Assembly: GCA_029289095.1 (NCBI GenBank)
Contig: JARFUG010000001.1
Coordinates: forward strand, 91,590 to 130,117
Length of the DNA: 38,528 nucleotides
Source of the DNA: Desulfuromonadales bacterium
Lineage (GTDB): Bacteria; Desulfobacterota; Desulfuromonadia; Desulfuromonadales; JACZKF01
Reading direction: 5' to 3'
Both the position numbers and the translations under genes were made by a program. The notes under the pieces were generated by a model that saw only the letters and a list, made by a program, of their open reading frames with translations, was not told the origin of the DNA and made no database searches. This document shows positions 26,260-33,081 of this stretch, in pieces (the first letter of the stretch is position 1; every line of letters begins with the position of its first letter).

Positions 26260-28146
26260 ATGGCTCACCAATCCGATCTGATCGCCAGCGACATTCTCGC
26301 CTACCTGAAAACGCAGGAAGAAAAGGGGATGCTGCGCTTCATCACCTGCGGCAGCGTCGACGACGGCAAGAGCACCCTCATCGGGCGCCTGCTGTGGGAT
26401 TCGAAGATGATCTTCGAGGACCAGCTCGCCTCGCTGGAGGCCGACAGCCGACGCGTCGGGACGCAAGGGGAGAACATCGACTACGCCCTTCTGCTCGACG
26501 GGCTGCAGGCCGAGCGCGAACAGGGGATCACCATCGACGTCGCCTACCGCTTCTTCTCCACCGACAAGCGCAAGTTCATCGTCGCCGACACCCCGGGTCA
26601 CGAGCAGTACACGCGCAACATGGTCACCGGGGCCTCCACCGCCCAGGTCGCCATCATCCTCATCGACGCGCGCAAGGGGGTCCTCACACAGACGAAGCGC
26701 CACAGCTATCTCGTCTCGCTCGTCGGCATCCGCCATGTCGTTCTGGCCATCAACAAGATGGACCTGGTCGACTACAGCGCCGGGCGCTTCGAAGAGATCC
26801 GACGCGAGTACGAGGCTTTCGCCGCGGGGTTGGGCTTCGACCAGATCGCAGCCATCCCCATCTCGGCGCTGAACGGCGACAACGTGCTGGTGCGCAGCGA
26901 AAAGACCCCCTGGCACCAGGGACCGACGCTGATGGACTACCTCGAGACGGTGCAGGTCGCCGACGCCGCGGCCCAGAAGCCGTTTCGGATGCGGGTGCAG
27001 TGGGTCAACCGCCCCAACCTCGACTTCCGGGGCTTCTGCGGCACCGTCGCCTCGGGGATCGTCCACCCGGGGGACGAGGTCGTCGTCACCTCCTCCGGGA
27101 AGACGTCCCGCGTTGCGCGCATCGTCACCATGGACGGCGACCTCGAAAGAGCCGCCGCCGGGCAGGCGGTCACCCTGACGCTCGAAGACGAGATCGACAT
27201 CAGCCGAGGCGATACCCTGGCGACCCCGGAGATCCCCCCCTACCATGCCGACCGCCTCGAGGCGAAGATCGTATGGCTGCATGAGGATCCGCTCCTGCCC
27301 GGGCGAAGCTACCTCCTCAAGGCCGGCTCCTCCACCGCCCCCGCGCAGGTGGCCGAGCTCAAATTCAAGGTCAACGTCAACACCCTGCAGCAGGAGGCGG
27401 GCAAGTCGCTGCGCCTCAACGAAGTGGGAGTCTGCTCGCTGACCCTCGACAAGGCGATCTCTTTCGATTCGTACCGGGAGAACCGGGGCACGGGGAACTT
27501 CATCCTCATCGACCGCCTCACCAACGCCACCGTCGGCGCCGGAATGATCCACCAGCCGCTGCTTCGCTCCGGCGCAAGCCACTGGCAGAGCCTCGATCTC
27601 GACAAGAAAGCCCGCGCCGAAATCAAGGGACAAAAGCCGCGGGTGCTGTGGTTCACGGGGCTGGCCGGCGCGGGCAAGTCGTCGCTGGCCAACCTGGTAG
27701 AGAAGAGGCTGCACTCCCTGGGGCGCCATACCTACATCCTTGACGGCGACAATCTTCGTCGGGGGCTCAACCGCGATCTCGACTTCGGCGATGCCGATCA
27801 GGTCGAGCATGTGCGCCGCACCGCCGAGGTGGCCCGGCTCTTCGTCGACGCCGGGATGATCGTCCTGGTCGCGGTCACCTCTCCCTTCCGCCGAGAGCGC
27901 CGCGCCGCCCGCGAACTCTTCGAGCCGGCGGAGTTCGTCGAGATCTTCGTCGACACCCCGATCGAACTGTGCGAAGAGAGGGAACCCGACGGGATCTACC
28001 AGAAGGCGCGCATCGGCGAACTCCACGACGTCAGCGGCGTCGACTTGACGTACGAGCCGCCGGAGCAGGCTGAAATCGTCGTCAGCGGCGCGGAAGGTTC
28101 CGCCGAACAGATCGCCGAACGCATCGTTCGGCAATTCTGGGGATGA
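26260..28146 (+). CDS. cysNC: Fused sulfate adenylyltransferase GTPase subunit / APS kinase (CysNC)
   Basis: 628 aa. The N-terminal CysN is an EF-Tu-like GTPase that drives APS formation by CysD: GSVDDGKST (31-39), ADTPGHEQYTRNM, NKMDLVDY, then beta-barrel domains to about residue 445. The C-terminal APS kinase makes PAPS: P-loop GLAGAGKSS near 467, DGDNLRRGLNRDL, and EEREPDGIYQKARIGEL. The ATG follows GGAG at 6 nt, within a small hairpin CGAAAAC-GGA-GTTTTCG (26243-26259) that puts part of the ribosome site in the loop. PAPS production beside an APS-type reductase suggests a second use for PAPS. Confidence 0.96.
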   Translation: MAHQSDLIASDILAYLKTQEEKGMLRFITCGSVDDGKSTLIGRLLWDSKMIFEDQLASLEADSRRVGTQGENIDYALLLDGLQAEREQGITIDVAYRFFSTDKRKFIVADTPGHEQYTRNMVTGASTAQVAIILIDARKGVLTQTKRHSYLVSLVGIRHVVLAINKMDLVDYSAGRFEEIRREYEAFAAGLGFDQIAAIPISALNGDNVLVRSEKTPWHQGPTLMDYLETVQVADAAAQKPFRMRVQWVNRPNLDFRGFCGTVASGIVHPGDEVVVTSSGKTSRVARIVTMDGDLERAAAGQAVTLTLEDEIDISRGDTLATPEIPPYHADRLEAKIVWLHEDPLLPGRSYLLKAGSSTAPAQVAELKFKVNVNTLQQEAGKSLRLNEVGVCSLTLDKAISFDSYRENRGTGNFILIDRLTNATVGAGMIHQPLLRSGASHWQSLDLDKKARAEIKGQKPRVLWFTGLAGAGKSSLANLVEKRLHSLGRHTYILDGDNLRRGLNRDLDFGDADQVEHVRRTAEVARLFVDAGMIVLVAVTSPFRRERRAARELFEPAEFVEIFVDTPIELCEEREPDGIYQKARIGELHDVSGVDLTYEPPEQAEIVVSGAEGSAEQIAERIVRQFWG

Positions 28147-28178
28147 AGGGCGGAAGGGTTTGCGCGAAAAGGGTCGGC

Positions 28179-28223
28179 GTCCGATCCGTCCGACAGGGCC
28201 GATCGGACAGATCGGTCCGATCG
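28179..28223 (+). repeat. Nonamer word array between cysNC and the sulfite reductase gene
   Basis: Five 9-bp words: GTCCGATCC, GTCCGACAG, GGCCGATCG, GACAGATCG, GTCCGATCG. The sequence is partly self-complementary (TCGGACAGATCGGTCCGA). It lies 32 nt after the cysNC stop. On the minus strand the array reads as an artificial Ile-Gly-Pro-rich peptide. Confidence 0.85.
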
Positions 28224-28310
28224 AGCGCGACCGCCCCGAAGTGAAAATCTGCACCTGCCCGAGCACAAAGCAGAAACTGCGTTAGAATTTAGTGATTTGG
28301 AGTCTTTCGG

Positions 28311-29618
28311 ATGACCATTGACTGGCAGCGCCTGCGCATCGAGGGCGTCTACAAGCAGAACGAGGACGGTCAGCTCATGCTGCGGACCAAAGTCCCGGCG
28401 GGCGTCCTTTCGGCCGAGCAGGCCATCAAGGTCGCCGACATCGCCGACCGTTTCTCCAATGCCTCGGTGCACCTCACCACCCGCGGCAGCATAGAATTCC
28501 ACTGGCTGCAACTGGGCGATCTCCCCGAAGTCCTGCGCCTCCTGGCGGCGGTGGGACTCACCTCCCGTGGAGCGTGCGGCGGAGCGGTGCGGGGCGTCTC
28601 GTGCAGCACCACCTTCAGCGAAGGGTTCGCCTTCGCCCAGGTCCTCGCCCGGAAGATTCATCGGCATTTCGCCGGCAATCCGCACTTCGAAGACCTTGCA
28701 AAAAAGTTCAAGGTCGGCGTCGATGCCGGATACGCCCGCTCCCGTCACCTGATCCAGGATGTCGGGCTCGTCTTTCTCGGAACCGGGGACGAAGGGCGCG
28801 ACCTCTACGACGTCTGGCTCGCAGGGGGACTCGGGCGCGAGCCACAGCAGGCCTTCCTGTATGCCGAGCGCATCACTGAGGCGCAGATCATCCCGCTGAT
28901 CGAAGCGGTCCTTCGCCTCTATCGCCGGCATGCCCCGAAAGGAAAGCGTCTCAAATTCGTCGTACGCGAGATGGGAGAGACGACCTTCCGCCGGCTTCTG
29001 GAAGCTGAGCGCGCCCGGGGTCCGGCCGAACTCGAGCTCGCCGATGCGGTGGAGAAGCGCCTCACCGCCCTCCCCCACGGGCCGCGTACGATTGTTGAAG
29101 CGGCGATCTTTGCCGGACAGCTCTCCACCGGGGCCCTTCGGGGACTTGCCGGGATTGCCGAACGTTTCGCCGACGGCTACATGGCGCTGACCGCCGACCA
29201 GAACGTGGCTTTTCTCCTGTGCGACTCCAGTGGTGAATCGGAGGCGAAAGGCGCACTTGGCGCCTGCGGTTTCGCCGGAGGGGCTCCGGAAGAGAGGGTG
29301 AACTTCCGCATCTGCCCCGGCGCTCACGAGTGCCGCATGGGACTTGCCCCCACCCGCGACATCGCACGGCAGGCATTATCCATCATGGGGGAAGGAAAAA
29401 TGGACCTGACGTGGGCCATTGCCGGATGCCCCAACTCCTGCGCCCAGCCGCAGCTTGCCGAAATCGGGATCGTTGCCGTCAAGAAGGCTCCCGGCGCCGA
29501 TGGTGTGCGCCGCCCCCTTTTCGACCTCTACAGGCGACGCTCGGAGGGGTTCGGAGAAAAAATCGCAGAGCAGCTCGATCTGGAAGAGCTCCTGAGAGCG
29601 ATTCAGGAGTTGGAATAA
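28311..29618 (+). CDS. Nitrite/sulfite reductase, ferredoxin type (probable assimilatory sulfite reductase)
   Basis: Reduces sulfite to sulfide with six electrons using coupled siroheme and [4Fe-4S]. 435 aa, shorter than plant or cyanobacterial enzymes (500-600) but complete in motifs. The two-fold repeated ferrodoxin-like half begins LMLRTKVPAGVLS and VHLTTRGSIEFHW. Cluster ligands are Cys335 and Cys341 (RICPGAHECRMGLAPTRD) and Cys373 and Cys377 (AGCPNSCAQPQLAEIGI). GGAG is 8 nt before the ATG. Sulfite rather than nitrite is inferred from its place between cysNC and cysK. Confidence 0.9.
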   Translation: MTIDWQRLRIEGVYKQNEDGQLMLRTKVPAGVLSAEQAIKVADIADRFSNASVHLTTRGSIEFHWLQLGDLPEVLRLLAAVGLTSRGACGGAVRGVSCSTTFSEGFAFAQVLARKIHRHFAGNPHFEDLAKKFKVGVDAGYARSRHLIQDVGLVFLGTGDEGRDLYDVWLAGGLGREPQQAFLYAERITEAQIIPLIEAVLRLYRRHAPKGKRLKFVVREMGETTFRRLLEAERARGPAELELADAVEKRLTALPHGPRTIVEAAIFAGQLSTGALRGLAGIAERFADGYMALTADQNVAFLLCDSSGESEAKGALGACGFAGGAPEERVNFRICPGAHECRMGLAPTRDIARQALSIMGEGKMDLTWAIAGCPNSCAQPQLAEIGIVAVKKAPGADGVRRPLFDLYRRRSEGFGEKIAEQLDLEELLRAIQELE

Positions 29619-29637
29619 AACAGAAAACCAATAGGCC

Positions 29638-29737
29638 TCTCACGCAAAGGACGCAAAGCGCAAAGAATTTCAGTTTGCATCAAGATTTTCTTTGCGGTCT
29701 TTGCGCCTTGAGCGAGCGCAGCGAGCGGGCGTGAGAC
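29638..29737. repeat. Octamer/nonamer word element between the sulfite reductase gene and cysK
   Basis: The left arm is CTCACGCAAAGGACGCAAAG then CGCAAAGAA. The right arm is TTCTTTGCGGTCTTTGCGCC. The outer ends CTCACG / CGTGAG also pair. Between the right arm and its outer end an extra palindromic segment, GAGCGAGCGCAGCGAGCG, is inserted. The element starts 19 nt after the stop. Confidence 0.85.
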
Positions 29738-29768
29738 AGATCCTGACTTCAAAAAGGAGAATACCGAC

Positions 29769-30722
29769 ATGGCCCAGATCTACACCGACAACTCCCTCGC
29801 CATCGGCCGCACCCCCCTGGTGCGCCTGAACCGCCTCGCCCCCGAGGGGACGACGATCCTCGCCAAGATCGAGGGGCGCAACCCCGCCTACTCGGTCAAG
29901 TGCCGCATCGGCGCCTCCATGATCTGGGACGCCGAGAAAAAGGGGCTTCTCGGCCCCGGCAAGGAGATCGTCGAGCCGACCAGCGGCAACACCGGCATCG
30001 CCCTCGCCTTCGTCGCCGCCGCCCGCGGAATTCCCTTGACCCTGACGATGCCCGAGACGATGAGCCTCGAGCGCCGCAAGGTCCTCAAGGCCTTCGGCGC
30101 CAACCTGATCCTCACCCCCGGTCCCAAGGGGATGTCCGGCGCCGTTGCCGCGGCCGAAGAACTTGCCGCCTCCGACCCGAACCGCTACGTCCTGCTGCAC
30201 CAGTTCAAGAACCCGGCGAACCCCCAGATCCACGAACAGACGACCGGCCCCGAGATCTGGGAGGACACCGACGGAAAGATCGACATCTTCGTCTCGGGCG
30301 TCGGCACCGGCGGCACCATCACCGGCGTGTCGCGCTACATCAAAAAGACCAAGGGGAAAGCGATAACCTCCATTGCGGTGGAGCCCGTCGACAGCCCCGT
30401 CATCAGCCAGAAGCTCGCCGGGGCCGAGCTCAAGCCCGGCCCCCACAAGATCCAGGGGATCGGCGCCGGCTTCATCCCCGACACCCTCGATCTCTCCATG
30501 GTCGATGCGGTCGAGCAGGTCACCAACGATGAAGCGATCGACTTCGCCCGCCGCCTCGCCCTCGAAGAAGGGATCCTCTCCGGCATCTCGTGCGGAGCGG
30601 CAGTCGCCGTGGCGGCGCGCCTCGCCGCCCGCCCCGAGAACAAGGGCAAGACGATCGTCACCGTCCTCCCCGACTCGGGCGAGCGCTATCTCTCAAGCGT
30701 CCTGTTCGAGGGGATCGTGTAA
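29769..30722 (+). CDS. cysK: Cysteine synthase A (O-acetylserine sulfhydrylase)
   Basis: PLP enzyme joining sulfide and O-acetylserine to cysteine, the last step of the local pathway. 317 aa. PLP-binding Lys44 ([14 protein letters not shown]), the substrate loop [15 protein letters not shown] and phosphate cradle [14 protein letters not shown] are present. The C-terminal [13 protein letters not shown] and [11 protein letters not shown] follow. GGAGA lies just before the ATG. It ends at a strong terminator that closes the operon. Confidence 0.98.
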   Translation: MAQIYTDNSLAIGRTPLVRLNRLAPEGTTILAKIEGRNPAYSVKCRIGASMIWDAEKKGLLGPGKEIVEPTSGNTGIALAFVAAARGIPLTLTMPETMSLERRKVLKAFGANLILTPGPKGMSGAVAAAEELAASDPNRYVLLHQFKNPANPQIHEQTTGPEIWEDTDGKIDIFVSGVGTGGTITGVSRYIKKTKGKAITSIAVEPVDSPVISQKLAGAELKPGPHKIQGIGAGFIPDTLDLSMVDAVEQVTNDEAIDFARRLALEEGILSGISCGAAVAVAARLAARPENKGKTIVTVLPDSGERYLSSVLFEGIV

Positions 30723-30752
30723 GCTCTTCTCCCGATTGATACTCCTCCTCGA

Positions 30753-30782
30753 GGCCGGATGCTATGCGTCCGGCCTTTTTTT
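30753..30782 (+). terminator. Intrinsic terminator after cysK
   Basis: Stem AGGCCGGA / TCCGGCCT with a 9-nt loop, followed by a run of T to 30782. It lies about 30 nt after the cysK stop. Confidence 0.85.
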
Positions 30783-30892
30783 CTGCACTGGGCGCATCTG
30801 ACGACTAAACCTCGGGACCTGGCGGTTGCGATCCCCGCGGAAGATGATAAGGGCAAAGAAAGCTCCGAAACTCTTTCGCAAAGAGGGATCCC

Positions 30893-31918
30893 GTGAAAAT
30901 CCTTCAGAACCGTGAGCAATTTTCCTGTGACGCGTACCGCGCCCATGCCGTGCCCCTTGTTCAGGCTCTCGAGAATTCTCCCTTTGGCGCGCTGAAACGC
31001 TGGCGGAAAAATGGATTCGCCGCAGGGGTTCTGATGTACCTGCTGATGGGGAGATATGACGCCGTCGTCACCGTCGGGCATCGGGCGGCCTGCACTTTCG
31101 GCGCCATGCGTCGGATCTTCGGGGAGAGAAAAATCCCCCATCTGGCCACCGAATTCTTCTTCGAAGACGAAGGCTCCAAGGCATCCGTGCGCCAAAGACT
31201 CCTGAGGCTCATCTATCGCTTCGTCCTGAAGAAGGTCGATACCGTCGTCGTCAACGCCTCGGGCGAAATCGTCCCCTATGCGCGCCTCTTCGCCCTGCCG
31301 GAGTCGCGGTTCCGCTTCATTCCCTGGCCGAGCAACATCGACAATCCCGCAATCTCCACGGAGACCGACAATTCCATTCTTGCGGTAGGACGCAGCCTTC
31401 GCGACTGGGACGCCCTCTTCAAAGCCGTCGAAGGGCTGCCGTACAAAACCGTCGTGGTCGCCTCTGCGCAGGAGATCCGGGATCTCGAAATCCCCGTCAA
31501 TGTCGAAGTCCATCTCGACATCCCGCGCAACGTCTACCTCGGCTTTCTTGAGAGGGCTGCCGTCGTCGTCATTCCCCTCATCGAAACGATCCGTTCGACC
31601 GGACAGGCCTCATTTCTGGAGGCGATGGCTTACGGAAAGCCGGTGATCGTCACCGACGTCGTCGGGGCGCGAGACTATATCATCGACGGACAAAACGGCC
31701 TCACATACCGCCCCGGCGATCAGGAGGATCTGCGAAGAAAAATTGTCGTTCTGATGCAGGATGACGCTCTCAGGCGGAAATTGGCGCAGGCAGGGCTGCA
31801 GTCGATCGCCACACGGTTTAACAGGAACGAATATGCCCGGGAGTTTCTCGCCCACTGCAGATCTCTTGTCGACGGGAAGAGGAACGCCGGCGCAGGCAGG
31901 CAGCCCCTGGCGCCGTGA
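30893..31918 (+). CDS. Glycosyltransferase, GT-B fold (family 4-like)
   Basis: 341 aa starting at GTG 30893, with GAGGG 5 nt upstream. The C-terminal nucleotide-sugar domain shows ILAVGRSLRDWDALFKAVEG, then VYLGFLERAAVVVIPLIETI and the GT4 signature SFLEAMAYGKPVIVTDVVG with ARDYIIDGQNGL. The N-terminal acceptor domain is divergent, with a possible membrane-associated hydrophobic/basic stretch (LMYLLMGRYDAVVTVG; RLIYRFVLKKVDTVV). Acceptor and sugar are unknown. It is isolated between terminators, with no other polysaccharide genes nearby. Confidence 0.85.
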   Translation: MKILQNREQFSCDAYRAHAVPLVQALENSPFGALKRWRKNGFAAGVLMYLLMGRYDAVVTVGHRAACTFGAMRRIFGERKIPHLATEFFFEDEGSKASVRQRLLRLIYRFVLKKVDTVVVNASGEIVPYARLFALPESRFRFIPWPSNIDNPAISTETDNSILAVGRSLRDWDALFKAVEGLPYKTVVVASAQEIRDLEIPVNVEVHLDIPRNVYLGFLERAAVVVIPLIETIRSTGQASFLEAMAYGKPVIVTDVVGARDYIIDGQNGLTYRPGDQEDLRRKIVVLMQDDALRRKLAQAGLQSIATRFNRNEYAREFLAHCRSLVDGKRNAGAGRQPLAP

Positions 31919-31995
31919 AGTGATAGATATCGGCAGGTTCGAAGATTTCCGCTAGAATGGCTGTTATGGGGATTACCGTTCCGAAAGGGGCCGCC

Positions 31996-32256
31996 ATGGC
32001 CCTTCATCTCTCTTCCGAGTATCGGGAAGGACTTCTTGCAGGGGTCGTGAGTTTCCTGGACGCAGCGCGTGCGCCGAAAAATCCTTACGACTTCTTCGAC
32101 GCCTACACGAAACACTACGCCTGGGACATCGGCTTCCAGTCAGCAAGAAGCCGCATTCGGGACCGCGGCTTCTTGCCCGAAGAGGTGGATGCCGCGCGGA
32201 AAGAAGGGGTGGAGGCGCTTTTCAGGCTCCTCGATATCCAGGGAGGAGAACCATGA
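31996..32256 (+). CDS. Small protein of unknown function upstream of phhB
   Basis: 86 aa from the ATG at 31996 (MALHLSSEYREGLLAGVVSF), which has AAGGGG 5 nt upstream. In-frame ATGs at 31957 and 31966 lack a ribosome site. It is mostly helical, with no Cys pair, membrane segment or motif I recognise. Its stop overlaps the phhB start (ATGA), so the two are translated together. It is probably real because of that coupling and its coding-like codon use. Confidence 0.65.
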   Translation: MALHLSSEYREGLLAGVVSFLDAARAPKNPYDFFDAYTKHYAWDIGFQSARSRIRDRGFLPEEVDAARKEGVEALFRLLDIQGGEP

Positions 32257-32579
32257 CCGAACTCAAAGCGCGCCATTGCGTCCCCTGCGAAGGTGGGACG
32301 CCGCCGCTCGGCCAGGAAGAAATCGACGGACTGCTCCCAGCACTCGACGGCTGGGAACAGGAGGGTGTATCGATCTTCAAACTCTTTGGCTTCAAAAACT
32401 ACGGCCGCACGATGGCCTTCGTCAACGCCGTTGCCTGGATTTCCATCCAGGAGAACCACCATCCAGACCTGCAGGTCGGCTACAACACCTGCCGCGTCGC
32501 ATACACCACGCACGCCATCGGCGGCCTCTCCGAAAACGACTTCATCTGCGCGGCCAAAGTCGAGGCGCTCCTGGCCTGA
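32253..32579 (+). CDS. 4a-hydroxytetrahydrobiopterin dehydratase family protein (PCD/DCoH)
   Basis: 108 aa pterin-4a-carbinolamine dehydratase fold. The active-site motif ENHHPDLQVGYNTCRVAYTTH (20 residues from E to T, then H) has both histidines of the HHP motif and the distal His. It would recycle pterin after aromatic hydroxylation or act in molybdopterin/pterin metabolism. No phenylalanine hydroxylase is in the window. The protein begins with an extra CVPCEGG segment, a possible metal or thiol site seen in some bacterial members. Confidence 0.9.
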   Translation: MTELKARHCVPCEGGTPPLGQEEIDGLLPALDGWEQEGVSIFKLFGFKNYGRTMAFVNAVAWISIQENHHPDLQVGYNTCRVAYTTHAIGGLSENDFICAAKVEALLA

Positions 32580-32586
32580 GACGAAA

Positions 32587-32877
32587 TCATTCCGGGAGGC
32601 GAAACCCCTTCCCTGCAAACTGGATATTGGCCGGGTCGTTGCTGCGGGGAGGAGAGACGGCATGAACACCGCCGCACTCCGGGCACCCGCCGACGAAGGT
32701 GGCCAGGATGAATCCGGCTCCGCACCCCTGGCAGAACGTCGGGAGGCCGCCGCCCGGGATCGACCGGGTCCTCAAAGCCCCGCCGTGCGCCTGGGCGACG
32801 AATTCAACGAGCTCCCGCCCTTCCGAGAAAGGCCCGGCCCCACCATTTCCGCCACTGCCACATCCGCAGCTTCCCAT
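32587..32877 (-). CDS. Small zinc-ribbon protein
   Basis: 96 aa, start ATG at 32875-32877 with AGGAG 8 nt upstream. The N-terminus is Cys/Gly-rich (MGSCGCGSGGNGG). The C-terminal half has a CxxC...CxxC zinc ribbon (FCQGCGAG and GCPECGGVH). The function is unknown. It is convergent with phhB, with only 7 nt between stops and no terminator. An FNR/HcpR-like palindrome about 85 nt upstream hints at control by redox or nitrosative stress. Confidence 0.75.
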   Translation of the reverse strand: MGSCGCGSGGNGGAGPFSEGRELVEFVAQAHGGALRTRSIPGGGLPTFCQGCGAGFILATFVGGCPECGGVHAVSPPRSNDPANIQFAGKGFRLPE

Positions 32878-32959
32878 ATCACAAACTCCTGTCGTGTTGA
32901 GGTGAAAAGACCATCCTGCCGGATTGTCTTCACTCTAGCGGCTGTCGCCCTGCGATTGT

Positions 32960-32973
32960 ATGACCCAGGTCAA
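32960..32973 (-). promoter_or_regulatory. CRP/FNR-family-type palindromic site upstream of the zinc-ribbon gene
   Basis: ATGACC-CA-GGTCAA on the plus strand, which is TTGACCTGGGTCAT on the minus strand. It is a near-perfect palindrome with TTGAC-N4-GTCA spacing, as for FNR-superfamily regulators such as HcpR. It is centred about 90 nt upstream of the zinc-ribbon start. Confidence 0.4.
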
Positions 32974-33000
32974 AAGCGAAAACTTCTTTGAACTGCAGCG

Positions 33001-33073
33001 ATCCGCAGATTTCGCAGATTGCGCAGATTTCAGAGCATGAGGCAATCTGCGAAAATCTGTGTAATCTGCGGAT
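33001..33073. repeat. Nonamer word element downstream of selO
   Basis: The left arm has CGCAGATTT, CGCAGATTG, CGCAGATTT. The right arm has AATCTGCGA, AAATCTGTGT, AATCTGCGG. The outermost ATCCGCAGA / TCTGCGGAT pair perfectly. The element sits 8 nt after the selO stop, filling the space between selO and the zinc-ribbon promoter. Confidence 0.9.
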
Positions 33074-33081
33074 GAACAGTT

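Noticed and set aside
26221-28266. 681-aa open frame on the minus strand
   Set aside because: Antisense to cysNC; its N-terminus is the Ile-Gly-Pro translation of the 9-bp array. Not a gene.
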